DNA of 64,000 nt, taken from Desulfatitalea sp. BRH_c12. GTDB taxonomy: Bacteria > Desulfobacterota > Desulfobacteria > Desulfobacterales > Desulfosarcinaceae. This document shows positions 18,269-27,864 of this stretch, piece after piece. The stretch spans positions 62,001-126,000 of the forward strand of contig LADR01000023.1 in assembly GCA_000961655.1 (NCBI GenBank). The letters are read 5' to 3'. Positions within the stretch are counted from its first letter, which is position 1, and each line of letters opens with the position of its first letter. The position numbers were made by a program, and so were the translations under genes. The notes under the pieces were generated by a model, which was given only the letters and a program-made list of their open reading frames with translations, did not search any database and was not told where the DNA came from.

Positions 18269-18458
18269 TGCGGCACGTGTGTCAGCCCGATAAATGCGCG
18301 GACGATCCCTTTCAGTTTTTAAATATGCCTATCGCACTTCAATCGGGGAGGCTACTATCTGTCGCGGAAATTGTAAAACAGTAAATTGGAATGCCCCCCG
18401 ATTGTAAAATGGTCGCGTATAGGAAGAACCCTGTGACGGTGTAAAATGCTTGCTGGAT

Positions 18459-18485
18459 TAAAGTTATGCGGAAAATGGGCGATGT
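18459..18485 (+). promoter_or_regulatory. Candidate sigma-28 (FliA) promoter for the chemoreceptor
   Basis: TAAAGTTA, 11 bases, then GGCGATGT resembles the flagellar sigma consensus TAAAGTTT-N11-GCCGATAA (7/8 and 5/8 matches). It is 80 bases before the chemoreceptor start, a class of gene often under sigma-28. Confidence 0.35.
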
Positions 18486-18565
18486 ACTGAACAATGTTTT
18501 TTAATGGATCGAAAGTTGTTCGATTCGGTAGGATTATTTGAAACGTGCTGCCCAAAGGATTCGTC

Positions 18566-20617
18566 ATGCTGAAGAAAATGAGAATCAAAACCAAATTGGT
18601 AAGCTTTTTTATCCTTGTGAGCCTGGTGCCCCTGGCCACCATCACACTGCTCTCGCTCAGCAAAGCGGAACGTGCCCTGCGCGATGAGGTCATTGCGAAG
18701 TTCACCAGCGTTCAGGAAATTAAAAGAAACCATATCGAGGATTATTTTAAACGCACGGATATCGCTTTCAGGCTGACGAAGGACGAACAGTATGTGCATG
18801 CCACGCTCACTGCTCTGAATGACTCTTTCAGTCAGGAGAAAAGCATAGACAATGATAAGTGGCGCATCTTGGCCGATTTTCGCGGGGCCCGAATCAGTAA
18901 AATCATCAAAGACAACGGGTGGCAGGATATTTACCTGATTTCCACCGATGGTTTTATCGTCTACACAGCCGCCCGTAAATCAGATCTTGGCCTGTCATTA
19001 TCGGAAGGTAAGTTGGCCGCTTCGAATCTGGGCAAAGCATTCAAAGCGGTTCAAAACGCCGAGAATGATCAGGTGATCATGGCCGATTTCCAGGCCTATG
19101 CGCCTTACGACAATGCGCAAGCGGCTTTCATGGTATCTAAAATGTTCGACCAGATGAACGAGCATGTCGGGTTTTTGGCGATTATGCTGGCGGCGGATCA
19201 AATCAATGCCATCGTTCAGCAGCGTAGCGGCATGGGGCAAACCGCGGAGAGTTATCTGGTCGGAGAGGTCGATGGGAAAAGGAGTCTGCGCAGCGATCGT
19301 CTCGTGAAAAATGCGCGCATCGGTGACCCTGAATCGGACCAGTACATAGCCTCTGCCCTGACGGGGCAAGCCGGCGATGCCCTCCGGCAAAACAGCGCCG
19401 GGAAGGCTGAATTCGTACGATACGATCCCATGAACATTGACGGTCTGAAATGGTGTTTGATCACCACCGGCGACGTCGATGAGGTGTTCGGCGCGGTTGT
19501 GTCATTGCGTAATAGCATTTTGGCGCTGATTGTCATCTTTATGGCGGCCGTAGTGGGGGTGGCGTTATGGATTGCTGGACGGTTGGTCAAACCGATCGAC
19601 AATACCGTCGCAATGATCAGGGATATCGCCGAAGGAGAAGGCGATCTCACCAAACGAATGCCCGTCTTGGGACAGGATGAAATCGGCCAACTGGCCGAAT
19701 GGTTCAATATCTTCATGGATAAATTGCAAGCACTGGTTCAGCAGATTACACGGGATGCCGAGACGCTGAACGAATCGTCGGGCAACTTGTCGGCTATTGC
19801 CAACCAGATGTCCGGTGGTGCGGAAAATGTTTCGTCACGTTCCAACCAGGTAGCGGCTGCCGCAGAAGAGATGAGTGCTAATTTGAATGGCGTTGCGGCT
19901 GCCAGCGAGCAGGCTGCTACCAATATCAACATGGTAGCCTCGGCTGCCGAGGAAATGACTGCGACCATCCGGGAGATTGCGCAGAACTCCGAAAAAGCCC
20001 GCTCAATTACCGGTTCCGCGGTATCGCAGGCAGACGGTGCTTCAATTAAAATCAATGAGCTGGGGCGCGCAGCCAATGACATTGGCAAGGTCACCGAAGT
20101 TATCACCGAGATTTCCGAGCAGACCAACCTGCTTGCGCTTAATGCAACCATCGAAGCGGCCCGGGCAGGCGAAGCAGGCAAGGGGTTTGCGGTGGTGGCA
20201 AACGAAATAAAGGAGCTGGCGAGGCAGACTGCCCAGGCGACCCAGGAAATAAAAGCCCGCATCCATGGCATTCAGGGGTCCACGGCCGCCACCGTTCAGG
20301 ATATCAACCAAGTTTCGGTGGTCATCAAAGAAGTCAGTATTATCGTCGATACGATCGCAACCGCCGTGGAAGAGCAGGCGACCACCAGTCAGGATATCGC
20401 CGGCAATGTTTTCCAGGCATCCCAGGGGATTCAGGAGGTCAATCGCAATGTCAATGAAAGTTCGACTGTTTCCGGAACCATTTCTGCGGATATGGCCGAA
20501 GTTAATGTGGCGGTTCGCGAAATTTCCGTGTCCGGAGGGCAGGTCAACTTCAATGCCGAGGAACTTGCGCGCCTTTCCGGGAAACTGAGGGAACTGGTGG
20601 GTCGTTTCAAGATATAG
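18566..20617 (+). CDS. Methyl-accepting chemotaxis protein
   Basis: A 683-residue transmembrane chemoreceptor. The first membrane helix is at about residues 12-32, a periplasmic Cache-like sensor at about 35-310, the second helix at 317-337, then a HAMP domain and a long signalling coiled coil. The hairpin tip ([19 protein letters not shown]) at about 515-535 contacts CheA/CheW. There is no C-terminal CheR-tethering pentapeptide. The start follows AAAGGA by six bases. Ligand unknown. The gene is monocistronic, with a possible FliA promoter. Confidence 0.93.
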   Translation: MLKKMRIKTKLVSFFILVSLVPLATITLLSLSKAERALRDEVIAKFTSVQEIKRNHIEDYFKRTDIAFRLTKDEQYVHATLTALNDSFSQEKSIDNDKWRILADFRGARISKIIKDNGWQDIYLISTDGFIVYTAARKSDLGLSLSEGKLAASNLGKAFKAVQNAENDQVIMADFQAYAPYDNAQAAFMVSKMFDQMNEHVGFLAIMLAADQINAIVQQRSGMGQTAESYLVGEVDGKRSLRSDRLVKNARIGDPESDQYIASALTGQAGDALRQNSAGKAEFVRYDPMNIDGLKWCLITTGDVDEVFGAVVSLRNSILALIVIFMAAVVGVALWIAGRLVKPIDNTVAMIRDIAEGEGDLTKRMPVLGQDEIGQLAEWFNIFMDKLQALVQQITRDAETLNESSGNLSAIANQMSGGAENVSSRSNQVAAAAEEMSANLNGVAAASEQAATNINMVASAAEEMTATIREIAQNSEKARSITGSAVSQADGASIKINELGRAANDIGKVTEVITEISEQTNLLALNATIEAARAGEAGKGFAVVANEIKELARQTAQATQEIKARIHGIQGSTAATVQDINQVSVVIKEVSIIVDTIATAVEEQATTSQDIAGNVFQASQGIQEVNRNVNESSTVSGTISADMAEVNVAVREISVSGGQVNFNAEELARLSGKLRELVGRFKI

Positions 20618-20703
20618 CGTGCGTTCATCCGAAGTGTGATTTGGGAGTCGACAATATAAATATCTGGTTATCCACTTCGGTCAAGTGAGATACAGCATGG
20701 GGT

Positions 20704-20909
20704 GAAAACCCCGGTGATCCGGGTGGGTGGTCCGCGCCACCATCCATTCGATTAAGTGAGGCAATAAGGCATGCTCCGGACGGGCCGCAAACTCGCTGCG
20801 CTCAAACAGTGCGGCCCCATGTCCTGCGCACGCCTTATGCCTCACTAAATCTTATGGCTGACGTGGCGCGGACCACCCACCCGGATCACCTCCTCCGTGC
20901 AATCCCGAA
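20704..20909. repeat. Palindromic repeat, copy B (long form with nested hairpins)
   Basis: Perfect 27-base inverted arms at 20713-20739 and 20864-20890 enclose about 124 bases. Inside lies a near-perfect second pair of arms (20755-20770 with 20832-20846), and inside that an 8-bp pair (20782-20789 with 20810-20817). Flanks match copy A at 2350-2421, which lacks the inner part. No coding potential. It looks like a non-autonomous palindromic element able to form a cruciform or long RNA hairpin. Confidence 0.8.
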
Positions 20910-20910
20910 T

Positions 20911-21002
20911 ACACTTCGCCCATAGTCACTGAAGCAAAATGGATAACCAAATATAAATAAATTTGGTTATGCGCTTCGCTCCAGTGATTATGGGTGAAGT
21001 GT
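20911..21002. repeat. Long imperfect palindrome
   Basis: Bases 20911-20952 are an inverted copy of 20961-21002, about 35 of 42 positions matching around an A+T-rich centre. Most differences are transitions, some giving G-U pairs in RNA. It contains two of the four TGGTTAT motifs back to back. Function unknown. Confidence 0.7.
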
Positions 21003-21167
21003 TAAGTGTAAAGTTTAAAGTGTAAAGGGAGGCATTCTGTCGATTTGACATGCTCACCTTCCGCTTTTACGTGCATGCTTTTGTTAAAGGTTCTATAAAT
21101 CACAACGTAACCTTCTTATGACACCTCATACCTGTGTATTACTGGAGCGAAGTGCATAACCAGATAA

Positions 21168-21204
21168 ATAAAAAGGGGTTATCGCCAGTGGCCATAACCC
21201 CTTT
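21168..21204 (-). terminator. Intrinsic terminator of tRNA-Val
   Basis: Read on the - strand, AAAGGGGTTAT pairs with ATAACCCCTTT (11 bp) around an 11-base loop and is followed by a T-rich tail (TTATTTATC). It lies 9 bases past the tRNA 3' end. Confidence 0.85.
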
Positions 21205-21212
21205 GTATTTCG

Positions 21213-21287
21213 TGGTAGGCGGTACTGGATTTGAACCAGTGACTTCCACCGTGTGAAGGTGGCACTCTCCCGCTGAGTTAACCGCCC
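21213..21287 (-). tRNA. tRNA-Val (CAC)
   Basis: A 75-base cloverleaf including an encoded CCA. The acceptor arm GGGCGGT pairs with ACCGCCT (with a G-U at the end). The D arm, a CCACC/GGTGG anticodon stem with loop TTCACAC (anticodon CAC, reading GUG), and a T arm with GGTTCAAATCC are all in place. An intrinsic terminator follows directly. Confidence 0.95.
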
Positions 21288-21352
21288 GTGCGTGTCGCTT
21301 CTAGGTCAGCCGACGCAAGTAAAGGCGTATATAGTGGGTGGTTTGCTCACAG

Positions 21353-22219
21353 TCAAGCATTTTTTGGATCGGGCGGTTCGTCGTCTCCCGGCGATTCGGA
21401 AAGGACCCCGTCCGAAGCTTGTGCCTGTTCAGGCCGGGGGGCGACTTGCCCGTCTTCCTGTGTCACGGACGTCTCGTCATGGGCCTCCGGCAAGCCCATC
21501 GTCGTTGTTTCTTCATGGCTGGGCAGGTCGTCGGTTTCAGGAGTGCTTTCAAGCTCGCCGGTTTCTATGTTGTTGTCGGTGGTTTCAGGCTCAGGCGTTA
21601 GAATTTTCTCTGATTGCGCGTCTGTGTCGATCATGGGTCCATCGGTCGGCGGATTTTGTGGCGCGGGCGGGGATCCCACGTCCGTTGGAGGCCGCAAGGT
21701 GTTGCCCAATTCAGCGATTTCCAGGGGGGTCGGCAAGTCGTTCAAATTCTTGAGATCGAACATCTCCAGAAACAATTTGGTGGTTGCATAAATCAAAGGG
21801 CGACCGGCGATTTCGCGGCGGCCAAGGACCCGGATGAGCTTGCGTTCCATCAGTTGGCGTAGCACACCACCGCAATCCACCCCTCGGATGTGTTCGATAT
21901 CGGCCCTGATGATCGGTTGTTTATAGGCGATGAGCGCTAATGTCTCCAGTGCGGCCCGGCTGAGACGCTGAGGCGAGGGCTGCAGCATGCGCTTGATCCA
22001 TTCATGATACTCGGGGCGCGAGCGGATCTGCCATCCGCCAGCCACTTCGCGCAACCAGAATCCGCCTTCGCGCTGCGCATAGTCATCGGCCAGCAACTGC
22101 AGTGTGGCGCGAATGTCCTTGCTGTCAACGGTTTCCAAAATGGTGCGCAGTTTGTCCACCGTCAGGGGTTCTTCGGCGACAAACAACAGGCTTTCGATAA
22201 TGTTTTTCAAATCTTCCAT
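21353..22219 (-). CDS. scpB: Segregation and condensation protein B
   Basis: A 288-residue ScpB, the winged-helix partner of the SMC-ScpA condensin. The conserved core fills about residues 1-165 (IESLLFVAEEPL, LSRAALETLALIAYKQP and GRPLIYATT). About 125 extra residues form a Pro/Glu/Thr/Asp-rich, probably disordered acidic tail not found in short ScpBs. The ATG at 22219, seven bases after the scpA stop, is chosen; the frame stays open to 22264, overlapping scpA. Confidence 0.93.
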   Translation of the reverse strand: MEDLKNIIESLLFVAEEPLTVDKLRTILETVDSKDIRATLQLLADDYAQREGGFWLREVAGGWQIRSRPEYHEWIKRMLQPSPQRLSRAALETLALIAYKQPIIRADIEHIRGVDCGGVLRQLMERKLIRVLGRREIAGRPLIYATTKLFLEMFDLKNLNDLPTPLEIAELGNTLRPPTDVGSPPAPQNPPTDGPMIDTDAQSEKILTPEPETTDNNIETGELESTPETDDLPSHEETTTMGLPEAHDETSVTQEDGQVAPRPEQAQASDGVLSESPGDDEPPDPKNA

Positions 22220-22226
22220 AGTTGCA

Positions 22227-22958
22227 CTACTGATAAAAGAGTCGAATGGTGCCGTTTTGGGCATTTTGAACGGCTCTGACCAAATTCATCTTCATTAATT
22301 CCAGCAATGCCAAAAAACTGACCACGATGTCCCTTGTTTGCGGTTGGGCCGGAAACATCTCCAGAAAAGCGATTGACCCCTTTTCTTCCAGGACTGCAAT
22401 GATGGCGTTCATCCGGTCCTTAACCGAAACTGTTTCAGCGGACAGATCGACCGTATGATCTTTGGATACTTTTTGTAAGATGCGCTGAAAGGCATCGATC
22501 AGTTCGAACAATCCAATCTGTACCAGATCCTGGTCTTCTTTGAGAAACTCCTTGGGGTTGGTGTGTCGGGTAAAAATTTTATCCCCGAGCATATTCCGGT
22601 TGCCCAGTTCCTCGGCAACCGATTTGATTTGCAGGTATTCGGCCAGCGGCCGCACCAGTTCAAGGCGCGGATCTTCTTCATCTTCTTCCGCGCCGTGAGA
22701 TGGCAGCAGCATGCGGGACTTGATCTGGGCCAGGGTCGCAGCCATGAGCAGAAAATCGCCGACATTGTCGATGTTCAGCAACTTCATCCATTCCAGATAG
22801 GCCAGATAGTGTTCGATGAGCAAGGCCACGGGAATATCGTAAATATCCACCTCATTTTTTTTGATCAGGTGGACCAGCAAATCCATGGGGCCTTCGAACA
22901 CATTTTCGAGTTTTACTTTATACTCATTCTCGAATATGGGAGTGTCGTTTTCGTCCAT
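22227..22958 (-). CDS. scpA: Segregation and condensation protein A
   Basis: A 243-residue kleisin ScpA, which bridges the SMC dimer heads in the condensin complex. The N-terminal motif FEGPMDLLVHLIKKNEVDIYDIP and the LLMAATLAQIKSRMLLP helix are diagnostic. The C-terminal winged helix includes VVSFLALLELMK. It immediately precedes scpB. In related genomes trpS often sits upstream; here only a trpS remnant remains. Confidence 0.95.
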   Translation of the reverse strand: MDENDTPIFENEYKVKLENVFEGPMDLLVHLIKKNEVDIYDIPVALLIEHYLAYLEWMKLLNIDNVGDFLLMAATLAQIKSRMLLPSHGAEEDEEDPRLELVRPLAEYLQIKSVAEELGNRNMLGDKIFTRHTNPKEFLKEDQDLVQIGLFELIDAFQRILQKVSKDHTVDLSAETVSVKDRMNAIIAVLEEKGSIAFLEMFPAQPQTRDIVVSFLALLELMKMNLVRAVQNAQNGTIRLFYQ

Positions 22959-23012
22959 GGAAACAATCTGCCTTCAAGGGATGAGGATCGGTAGATGCCT
23001 TCTTTGCCGAAA

Positions 23013-23327
23013 CTAATACGTTATTTTCAGGGCCGCACGGACTTCCTGCATGGTTTTCCGGGCGATCAGGCCCGCTTTGCGACTGCCTTGAGCCATGATC
23101 TCTGAAACCATTTTCGGGTTGTCCTGGTAGTAGCGTCTTTTCTCGTGAATAGGTGCCAATGCCTGGAGCAGATTGGCCGTCATGATTTTTTTGCAATCAA
23201 CACAGCCGATCTGCGCGTTTCGGCATTGGGATTCGATTTGCGCACAATGCTGCCATCGGGATACAGTTTGTGAAATTCATATACGTTGCACACACTGGGC
23301 ATTGCCATCCTTGCATATGGTAAGCCG
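23013..23327 (-). pseudogene. trpS: Decayed 3' end of tryptophanyl-tRNA synthetase (trpS)
   Basis: About 105 codons read as the C-terminus of a bacterial TrpS when frames are joined. VCNVYEFHKLYPDGSIV is in one frame, AQIESQCRNAQIGCVDCKK in the next, then LAPIHEKRRYYQDNP and IARKTMQEVRAALKI to a stop at 23013. One base appears missing near 23243 and one extra near 23301. The catalytic N-terminal three quarters (HIGH and KMSKS motifs) is absent; the tRNA nucleotidyltransferase ends just upstream. A functional trpS must be elsewhere. A sequencing error could explain the frameshifts but not the missing N-terminus. Confidence 0.8.
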
Positions 23328-23409
23328 AAACATTGGCTTTTCTAAAATTTTTGACTTTACTGGCTAAAAGTTCTCGAATCAAGAAAATTGTTCGTGCAGC
23401 CAGGTGTCA

Positions 23410-26127
23410 TTATTTTCTGGCCACAGGTGCCTGTGCGGCCGCCATCCATCTTTGGATGAAATCCATTTCTTCCTCGCGAGTGGGGAGTCGTCCATTTAGT
23501 TTGGCATCCAGGAGCGCATCCAGGATATCCCGGAACAAGGGACCTGGCTTCAAACCCATATCGATCAACTCCTTGCCGCCAGTGATCGGTTGGGTAGTGC
23601 GCAAAACGTTGTAATAATGCGAAATTGATTTTTTTACCGCTTTGGAACGCGTGGTTGCCAACATGTACAGAATCAATTCGGTGCGGTAGGGGCGCAGCCA
23701 ATGAAACAATTCGCTCTGGGTCCCGGGCAGTTTTTGCTCCATTTTATTAAGGCACTGTTGCGCGGCAAAGCGCTGTTGACACAAAAGCTGTTCATGGCGC
23801 GGTGCCAATCCCATCCGCTGGCAAATCTCCTTACAGGTCGCTGGATCGCAGGTTCGGATCAACACCATGAAGTACACTGTCCAGCGCTGATAGGGGTCTT
23901 CCGTAAAAAGCAGATCGTGCCAGGAGATCGTACTTTTAACCGCATTGAGCAGATCGATAAGGGTTTTATTCATTTCGATGGTCGGATGGATGACCTTTAG
24001 CAGGTCGAAGTCCTGCATCCGGATGATGGCCGGCGTTGGATTCTCTTCTTCGATAATTTGTCTGATTTCAGAAAAGACGCGTCGACCGCTGAGTCTTTTG
24101 AAAAAGTCCATTTTTACAGCGTTATGAATGAGGCTGGCGGTGAGTTTCCCGATGGTAAAGTCGAAGCGCTGCTCGAATCGCAGCGCTCTAAAGACGCGCG
24201 TGGGGTCTTCGACAAAGCTTAAGTTGTGCAGGACGCGAATGGCCTTGTCTTTGAGATCTTTTTGTGCTGAAAAAAAATCGATCAATTGACCGAATTTATC
24301 GGGATTGAGCTGGATAGCCAGTGTGTTGATAGTGAAATCGCGCCGAAACAGATCGAGTTTGATTGAGCTCATTTCCACGTCGGGCAAGGCAGCCGGTGAA
24401 CGATAATACTCCATGCGGGCGGTCGCCACGTCGATTTTGAAGCCATCATCGAAGATGATGACGGCCGTGCCGAAGGCGTGGTGTGTATGGATACGGGCAC
24501 CGACCTTCTTTGCGTAGGCTTTGGCAAAGGCGATGCCATCGCCCTCGATGACGATATCGATATCTTCATTGGACCGATATAGAAATAGATCGCGTACAAA
24601 ACCGCCAACCACATGTGCGTCAAATGTCAAATCGTTGGCGACCTGTCCGATGGCGTGCAGTGTTTGCATGACTCTGTCGGAGAGGCGTTCCTGCATGAAA
24701 TGGGTAATGTTGCGGGTCCGCTTATGTGAGGCATGTTTGAACGGGTCGCGGGCCTGACTGTCAGCCGGTTGTGATTGCTGGACCAATACAGTGAGTAGAT
24801 CGGTCCGGGTAATCACACCAATGATTTTATCATCCTCCATAACCGGCAGAACGCGCTGCTTATGACCAATGATCTTTTCCTGGACCTCGTGCAATTCTGC
24901 TTCGGGTCCGACGGTGGCTATTTCGGTGGTCATGTAATCCATCACCGGGACGTGCCCCAAATTGTGATAGATTGTTTTTTCAATGACCTGCCGGGTGGTG
25001 TAGCCAAGCAGGCGCTGTTTGTCACCTTCTGTGGCGGTTACCAGCAAGGCGTTAATATTGTACCGGGTCAACAAAATGTTGGCTTCGGCGCAACTGATGC
25101 CCGCATCGGCTACGATGGCAGGTGAAGACATGAGATGGCGCGCTTGACGCACCCCTTTGATCCTGCGATGAATCTCGGCCAACAGAATTTGCTCAACCTG
25201 CGCCATTGTTTGGTTTTTGATGGTGGCTGCCGCAGCGGACGGATGCCCACCTCCACCCATGGCGCTGATGATTTCGCCTACATCCACGTCATCCGTCTGG
25301 CTACGTCCGACAACATAGATCTTGTTTTCCATCATGGCCACGGCAAAGATGGCATTGATATTCTCCATCCGAACCATTTTGTGGATAAGAAAAGCGAAAT
25401 CCGGAAGATAGTTGTCGTACGTCACCATCGTTATCACGATTTCGACACCATTGATCGTATATCGTTGCGCCGCTTGAATCAGATCGTTGAGCAAGCCAAT
25501 CTGCTCAGGGCTGATTTCGCGTGCGATCAGGTTGCCGATCGCCGTTATGTTGGCGCCTTTGGACACCAAATAAGCGGCCGCCGACAAATCAGCGGCCGTC
25601 GTCGACGAAAAAGTGAAGGAACCCGTGTCTTCGTAAATTCCCAGACACATGAGCGTGGCCTCTTCGGCCGTAATCGGCAGTTGTTTCTCGCGGATGATTT
25701 CAGTCAGCAGCGTCACGGTGGCGCCGGTCATACGATGGACATCATGGTGACCGACGATATCGCCTTTTTTGATGGGGTGATGATCGTAAACATGGATTTC
25801 CAGGTCCGGGTTCTCCAGCAGTTCGGCCAATTTTCCAATGCGGTCGGTTTTGCGGGTATCCACCAGGACCAGGCGTTTGACCGATCTGAAAGCGATATCC
25901 TTGATTACAGCAAGATTGAACAGGTACACCATGGATTGGATGAAGAAGTTGCGAAGGCTCCTTTCTTGTGATCCCGGAAATACAACCAGAGCTCCGGGAT
26001 AGAGCTTCTGGGCTGCCAACATGGACGCCATTGCGTCGAAATCCGCATTGATATGGGTCGTTATGATGGTCAGGTCAAATTGCCCAGGAAGGTCGCACTC
26101 TGCAGTTTCCAAAGGATTCAAGGACAT
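23410..26127 (-). CDS. A-adding tRNA nucleotidyltransferase with DHH and CBS domains
   Basis: A 905-residue multidomain protein. An N-terminal DHH/DHHA1 phosphoesterase-like part has THINADFDAMAS near residue 24, YDHHPIKKGD near 114 and GGGGHPSAAAA near 292. Two CBS domains follow at about 330-450, then a class II poly(A) polymerase/CCA nucleotidyltransferase head (GGFVRDLFLYRSNEDIDIV) near 495-515, an RRDFTINTLA motif, and a helical RNA-binding tail. In Aquifex and many deltaproteobacteria such proteins add the terminal A of CCA, working with a separate CC-adding enzyme. A-adding specificity is inferred from domain layout. Confidence 0.88.
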   Translation of the reverse strand: MSLNPLETAECDLPGQFDLTIITTHINADFDAMASMLAAQKLYPGALVVFPGSQERSLRNFFIQSMVYLFNLAVIKDIAFRSVKRLVLVDTRKTDRIGKLAELLENPDLEIHVYDHHPIKKGDIVGHHDVHRMTGATVTLLTEIIREKQLPITAEEATLMCLGIYEDTGSFTFSSTTAADLSAAAYLVSKGANITAIGNLIAREISPEQIGLLNDLIQAAQRYTINGVEIVITMVTYDNYLPDFAFLIHKMVRMENINAIFAVAMMENKIYVVGRSQTDDVDVGEIISAMGGGGHPSAAAATIKNQTMAQVEQILLAEIHRRIKGVRQARHLMSSPAIVADAGISCAEANILLTRYNINALLVTATEGDKQRLLGYTTRQVIEKTIYHNLGHVPVMDYMTTEIATVGPEAELHEVQEKIIGHKQRVLPVMEDDKIIGVITRTDLLTVLVQQSQPADSQARDPFKHASHKRTRNITHFMQERLSDRVMQTLHAIGQVANDLTFDAHVVGGFVRDLFLYRSNEDIDIVIEGDGIAFAKAYAKKVGARIHTHHAFGTAVIIFDDGFKIDVATARMEYYRSPAALPDVEMSSIKLDLFRRDFTINTLAIQLNPDKFGQLIDFFSAQKDLKDKAIRVLHNLSFVEDPTRVFRALRFEQRFDFTIGKLTASLIHNAVKMDFFKRLSGRRVFSEIRQIIEEENPTPAIIRMQDFDLLKVIHPTIEMNKTLIDLLNAVKSTISWHDLLFTEDPYQRWTVYFMVLIRTCDPATCKEICQRMGLAPRHEQLLCQQRFAAQQCLNKMEQKLPGTQSELFHWLRPYRTELILYMLATTRSKAVKKSISHYYNVLRTTQPITGGKELIDMGLKPGPLFRDILDALLDAKLNGRLPTREEEMDFIQRWMAAAQAPVARK

Positions 26128-26644
26128 AATTCCTCATTTTTTAGGTGCTTTATTTGGGTTCATTATGCATAGATGGCCGAATTTGGCAAGGAATAGGCGT
26201 GCCGGCAATAGTGGCATTGATGGGATGTTTTATGAATGCGGGAAATGTATCATTCATAAGCTTCAATGATTTTGACGATGTCCTTTCGGAAGGGTTCTGA
26301 AAATTGGTACGTTTATTGCTGCGACCAAGCGTTGGCAACAATATTTTTTAGGTGTGGTTGATTGAATTTCTGAACAGACAGGCGGAATCCAATTGCGCTT
26401 AATACTGAAAGAGACAATGCTCCCATCGCTGTCATCCGGGTGCCATGCAAGACCATTTGCCGCGAGCTGATGAAATAGGGTGTTGTCGTTTAATGCTGTT
26501 TATGATACCAAAATCATAAATAAAACCGGGTGGTACGAGCGCCTTGCGGAATCCATCATTACGTTCATTTGAAGCTGTGAGACTGAATGGTAGCGGCTCT
26601 GTTGCGCCTGCCTTGGAAATGCACAGATACTTGGGGAGAGTGCT
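26128..26644. other. Intergenic region between tRNA nucleotidyltransferase and pilC
   Basis: About 515 bases between divergent genes. No gene, RNA or repeat was recognised. A TGGTACG...CTTGC sequence near 26532 resembles sigma-54 but has 12 rather than 10 bases between GG and GC. GGGGAGAG seven bases before 26645 is the pilC ribosome binding site. Confidence 0.4.
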
Positions 26645-27856
26645 ATGACGGTTTATGTTTGGGAAGGAAAGAATCGAAGTAATCAAATTCAAAAAGGACA
26701 GTTGGAGGCCGCAAGCGTAGAGGCGGTCCGATCCCATCTGAGCAGGCTCCGCATTGTCCCCAGAAAAATTAAAAAAAAACCTAAAGATCTCTTTGAAAAC
26801 ATTTCTTTTCTGCAACCCAAGGTCAAAGAAAAAGACATCATAATTTTTGCACGCCAATTTTCAACCATGATCGATGCCGGTCTGCCGATTATTCAGTGCA
26901 TGGATATCCTCCAAGCCCAGCAGGATAACGCCACCTTCAAAAAAATGCTCAAGAGCATCAAGGACCAGGTGGAAAGCGGTTCGACGCTAGCGGACGCCTT
27001 GAAGCGCTACCCCAATCATTTTGACAATCTATTCGTCAATATGGTGGCGGCCGGTGAAGCGGGTGGTATATTGGATGTGATTTTAAAACGCTTGTCCGCC
27101 TATATGGAAAAGCTGGCCCGTCTCAAACGTAAAGTCAAGGGCGCCATGGTATATCCGGCGATCACCATAGCCGTGGCCGTCATCGTGGTGACCATTATTC
27201 TGGTCTTCGTCATTCCGGTATTTCAAGAGATGTTCGCCGATTTCGGCAGTGCGCTACCCGGTCCGACCTTGATCGTAATCGCCATGAGCAATTTCGTGAA
27301 ATCCAAAATTCTCTATATTTTGATCGGTATGGTGATCTTCTTCTTTGCCTTTAAAAAATATTACGCCACTCCGAAGGGGCGTCATGCCGTGGATGCGATG
27401 ATGCTCAAGCTGCCGGTTTTCGGCATGTTGCTGCGTAAAGTGGCCGTGGCCAAATTTACCCGCACGACGGGAACCATGCTGGGCAGCGGGGTGGCCATTT
27501 TGGATGCCCTCGATATCGTCGCCAAAACGGCCGGCAACCGCGTGGTTGAAAAAGCCATCTACGGTGTGCGTACGGGCATTGCCGAAGGCCGCACCATGGC
27601 CGATCCTCTGCAAGCCAGCGGTGTCTTTCCTGCCATGGTCTGCCAGATGATCGCCGTGGGCGAATCCACCGGCGCACTGGATGCCATGCTTGAAAAAATA
27701 GCTGATTTCTACGATGAAGAAGTCGATCAGGCCGTGGAAAACCTGACCGCCATGATCGAACCGATGATGATCGTCTTCTTAGGCGTGGTGGTCGGTGGAT
27801 TGATCGTATCCATGTACCTGCCGATTTTCAAAATGGCCGGCGCTGTGGGTGGCTAA
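26645..27856 (+). CDS. pilC: Type IV pilus inner-membrane protein PilC (GspF family)
   Basis: A 403-residue platform protein of the type IV pilus/type II secretion machines. Two GspF domains (about 66-189 and 269-391) each have the FARQFSTMIDAGLPI- and FTRTTGTMLGSGVAIL-type start. Three membrane helices lie near 170-190, 220-240 and 375-395. The start residues MTVYVWEGKNRSN match PilC. The usual pilB and pilT neighbours are absent; pilS follows by 8 bases. Confidence 0.94.
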   Translation: MTVYVWEGKNRSNQIQKGQLEAASVEAVRSHLSRLRIVPRKIKKKPKDLFENISFLQPKVKEKDIIIFARQFSTMIDAGLPIIQCMDILQAQQDNATFKKMLKSIKDQVESGSTLADALKRYPNHFDNLFVNMVAAGEAGGILDVILKRLSAYMEKLARLKRKVKGAMVYPAITIAVAVIVVTIILVFVIPVFQEMFADFGSALPGPTLIVIAMSNFVKSKILYILIGMVIFFFAFKKYYATPKGRHAVDAMMLKLPVFGMLLRKVAVAKFTRTTGTMLGSGVAILDALDIVAKTAGNRVVEKAIYGVRTGIAEGRTMADPLQASGVFPAMVCQMIAVGESTGALDAMLEKIADFYDEEVDQAVENLTAMIEPMMIVFLGVVVGGLIVSMYLPIFKMAGAVGG

Positions 27857-27864
27857 GACCCCCT

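Larger units (their letters stand above)
20661..21170. repeat. Four dispersed copies of a TGGTTAT...CTTCG...AGTGA motif
   Basis: A 28-33 base unit (consensus near TGGTTATSCRCTTCGCTCCAGTGA) occurs at 20661-20690 (+), 20926-20953 (-), 20961-20992 (+) and 21138-21170 (-). The first pair brackets palindromic repeat B, and the second pair brackets about 145 bases ending at the tRNA-Val terminator. The alternating orientations suggest element ends rather than operators. Confidence 0.65.

Noticed and set aside
18269-18565. Cobalamin riboswitch upstream of the cob operon
   Set aside because: No B12-box-like sequence or the expected junction was found in the leader of the first gene.
21213-21287. tRNA-Val as an integration site of a mobile island
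   Set aside because: No integrase gene and no repeated tRNA 3' end were seen; the nearby palindromes do not copy the tRNA.
26530-26550. Sigma-54-like sequence TGGTACG...CTTGC before pilC
   Set aside because: The GG and GC are separated by 12 bases, while 10 is required.
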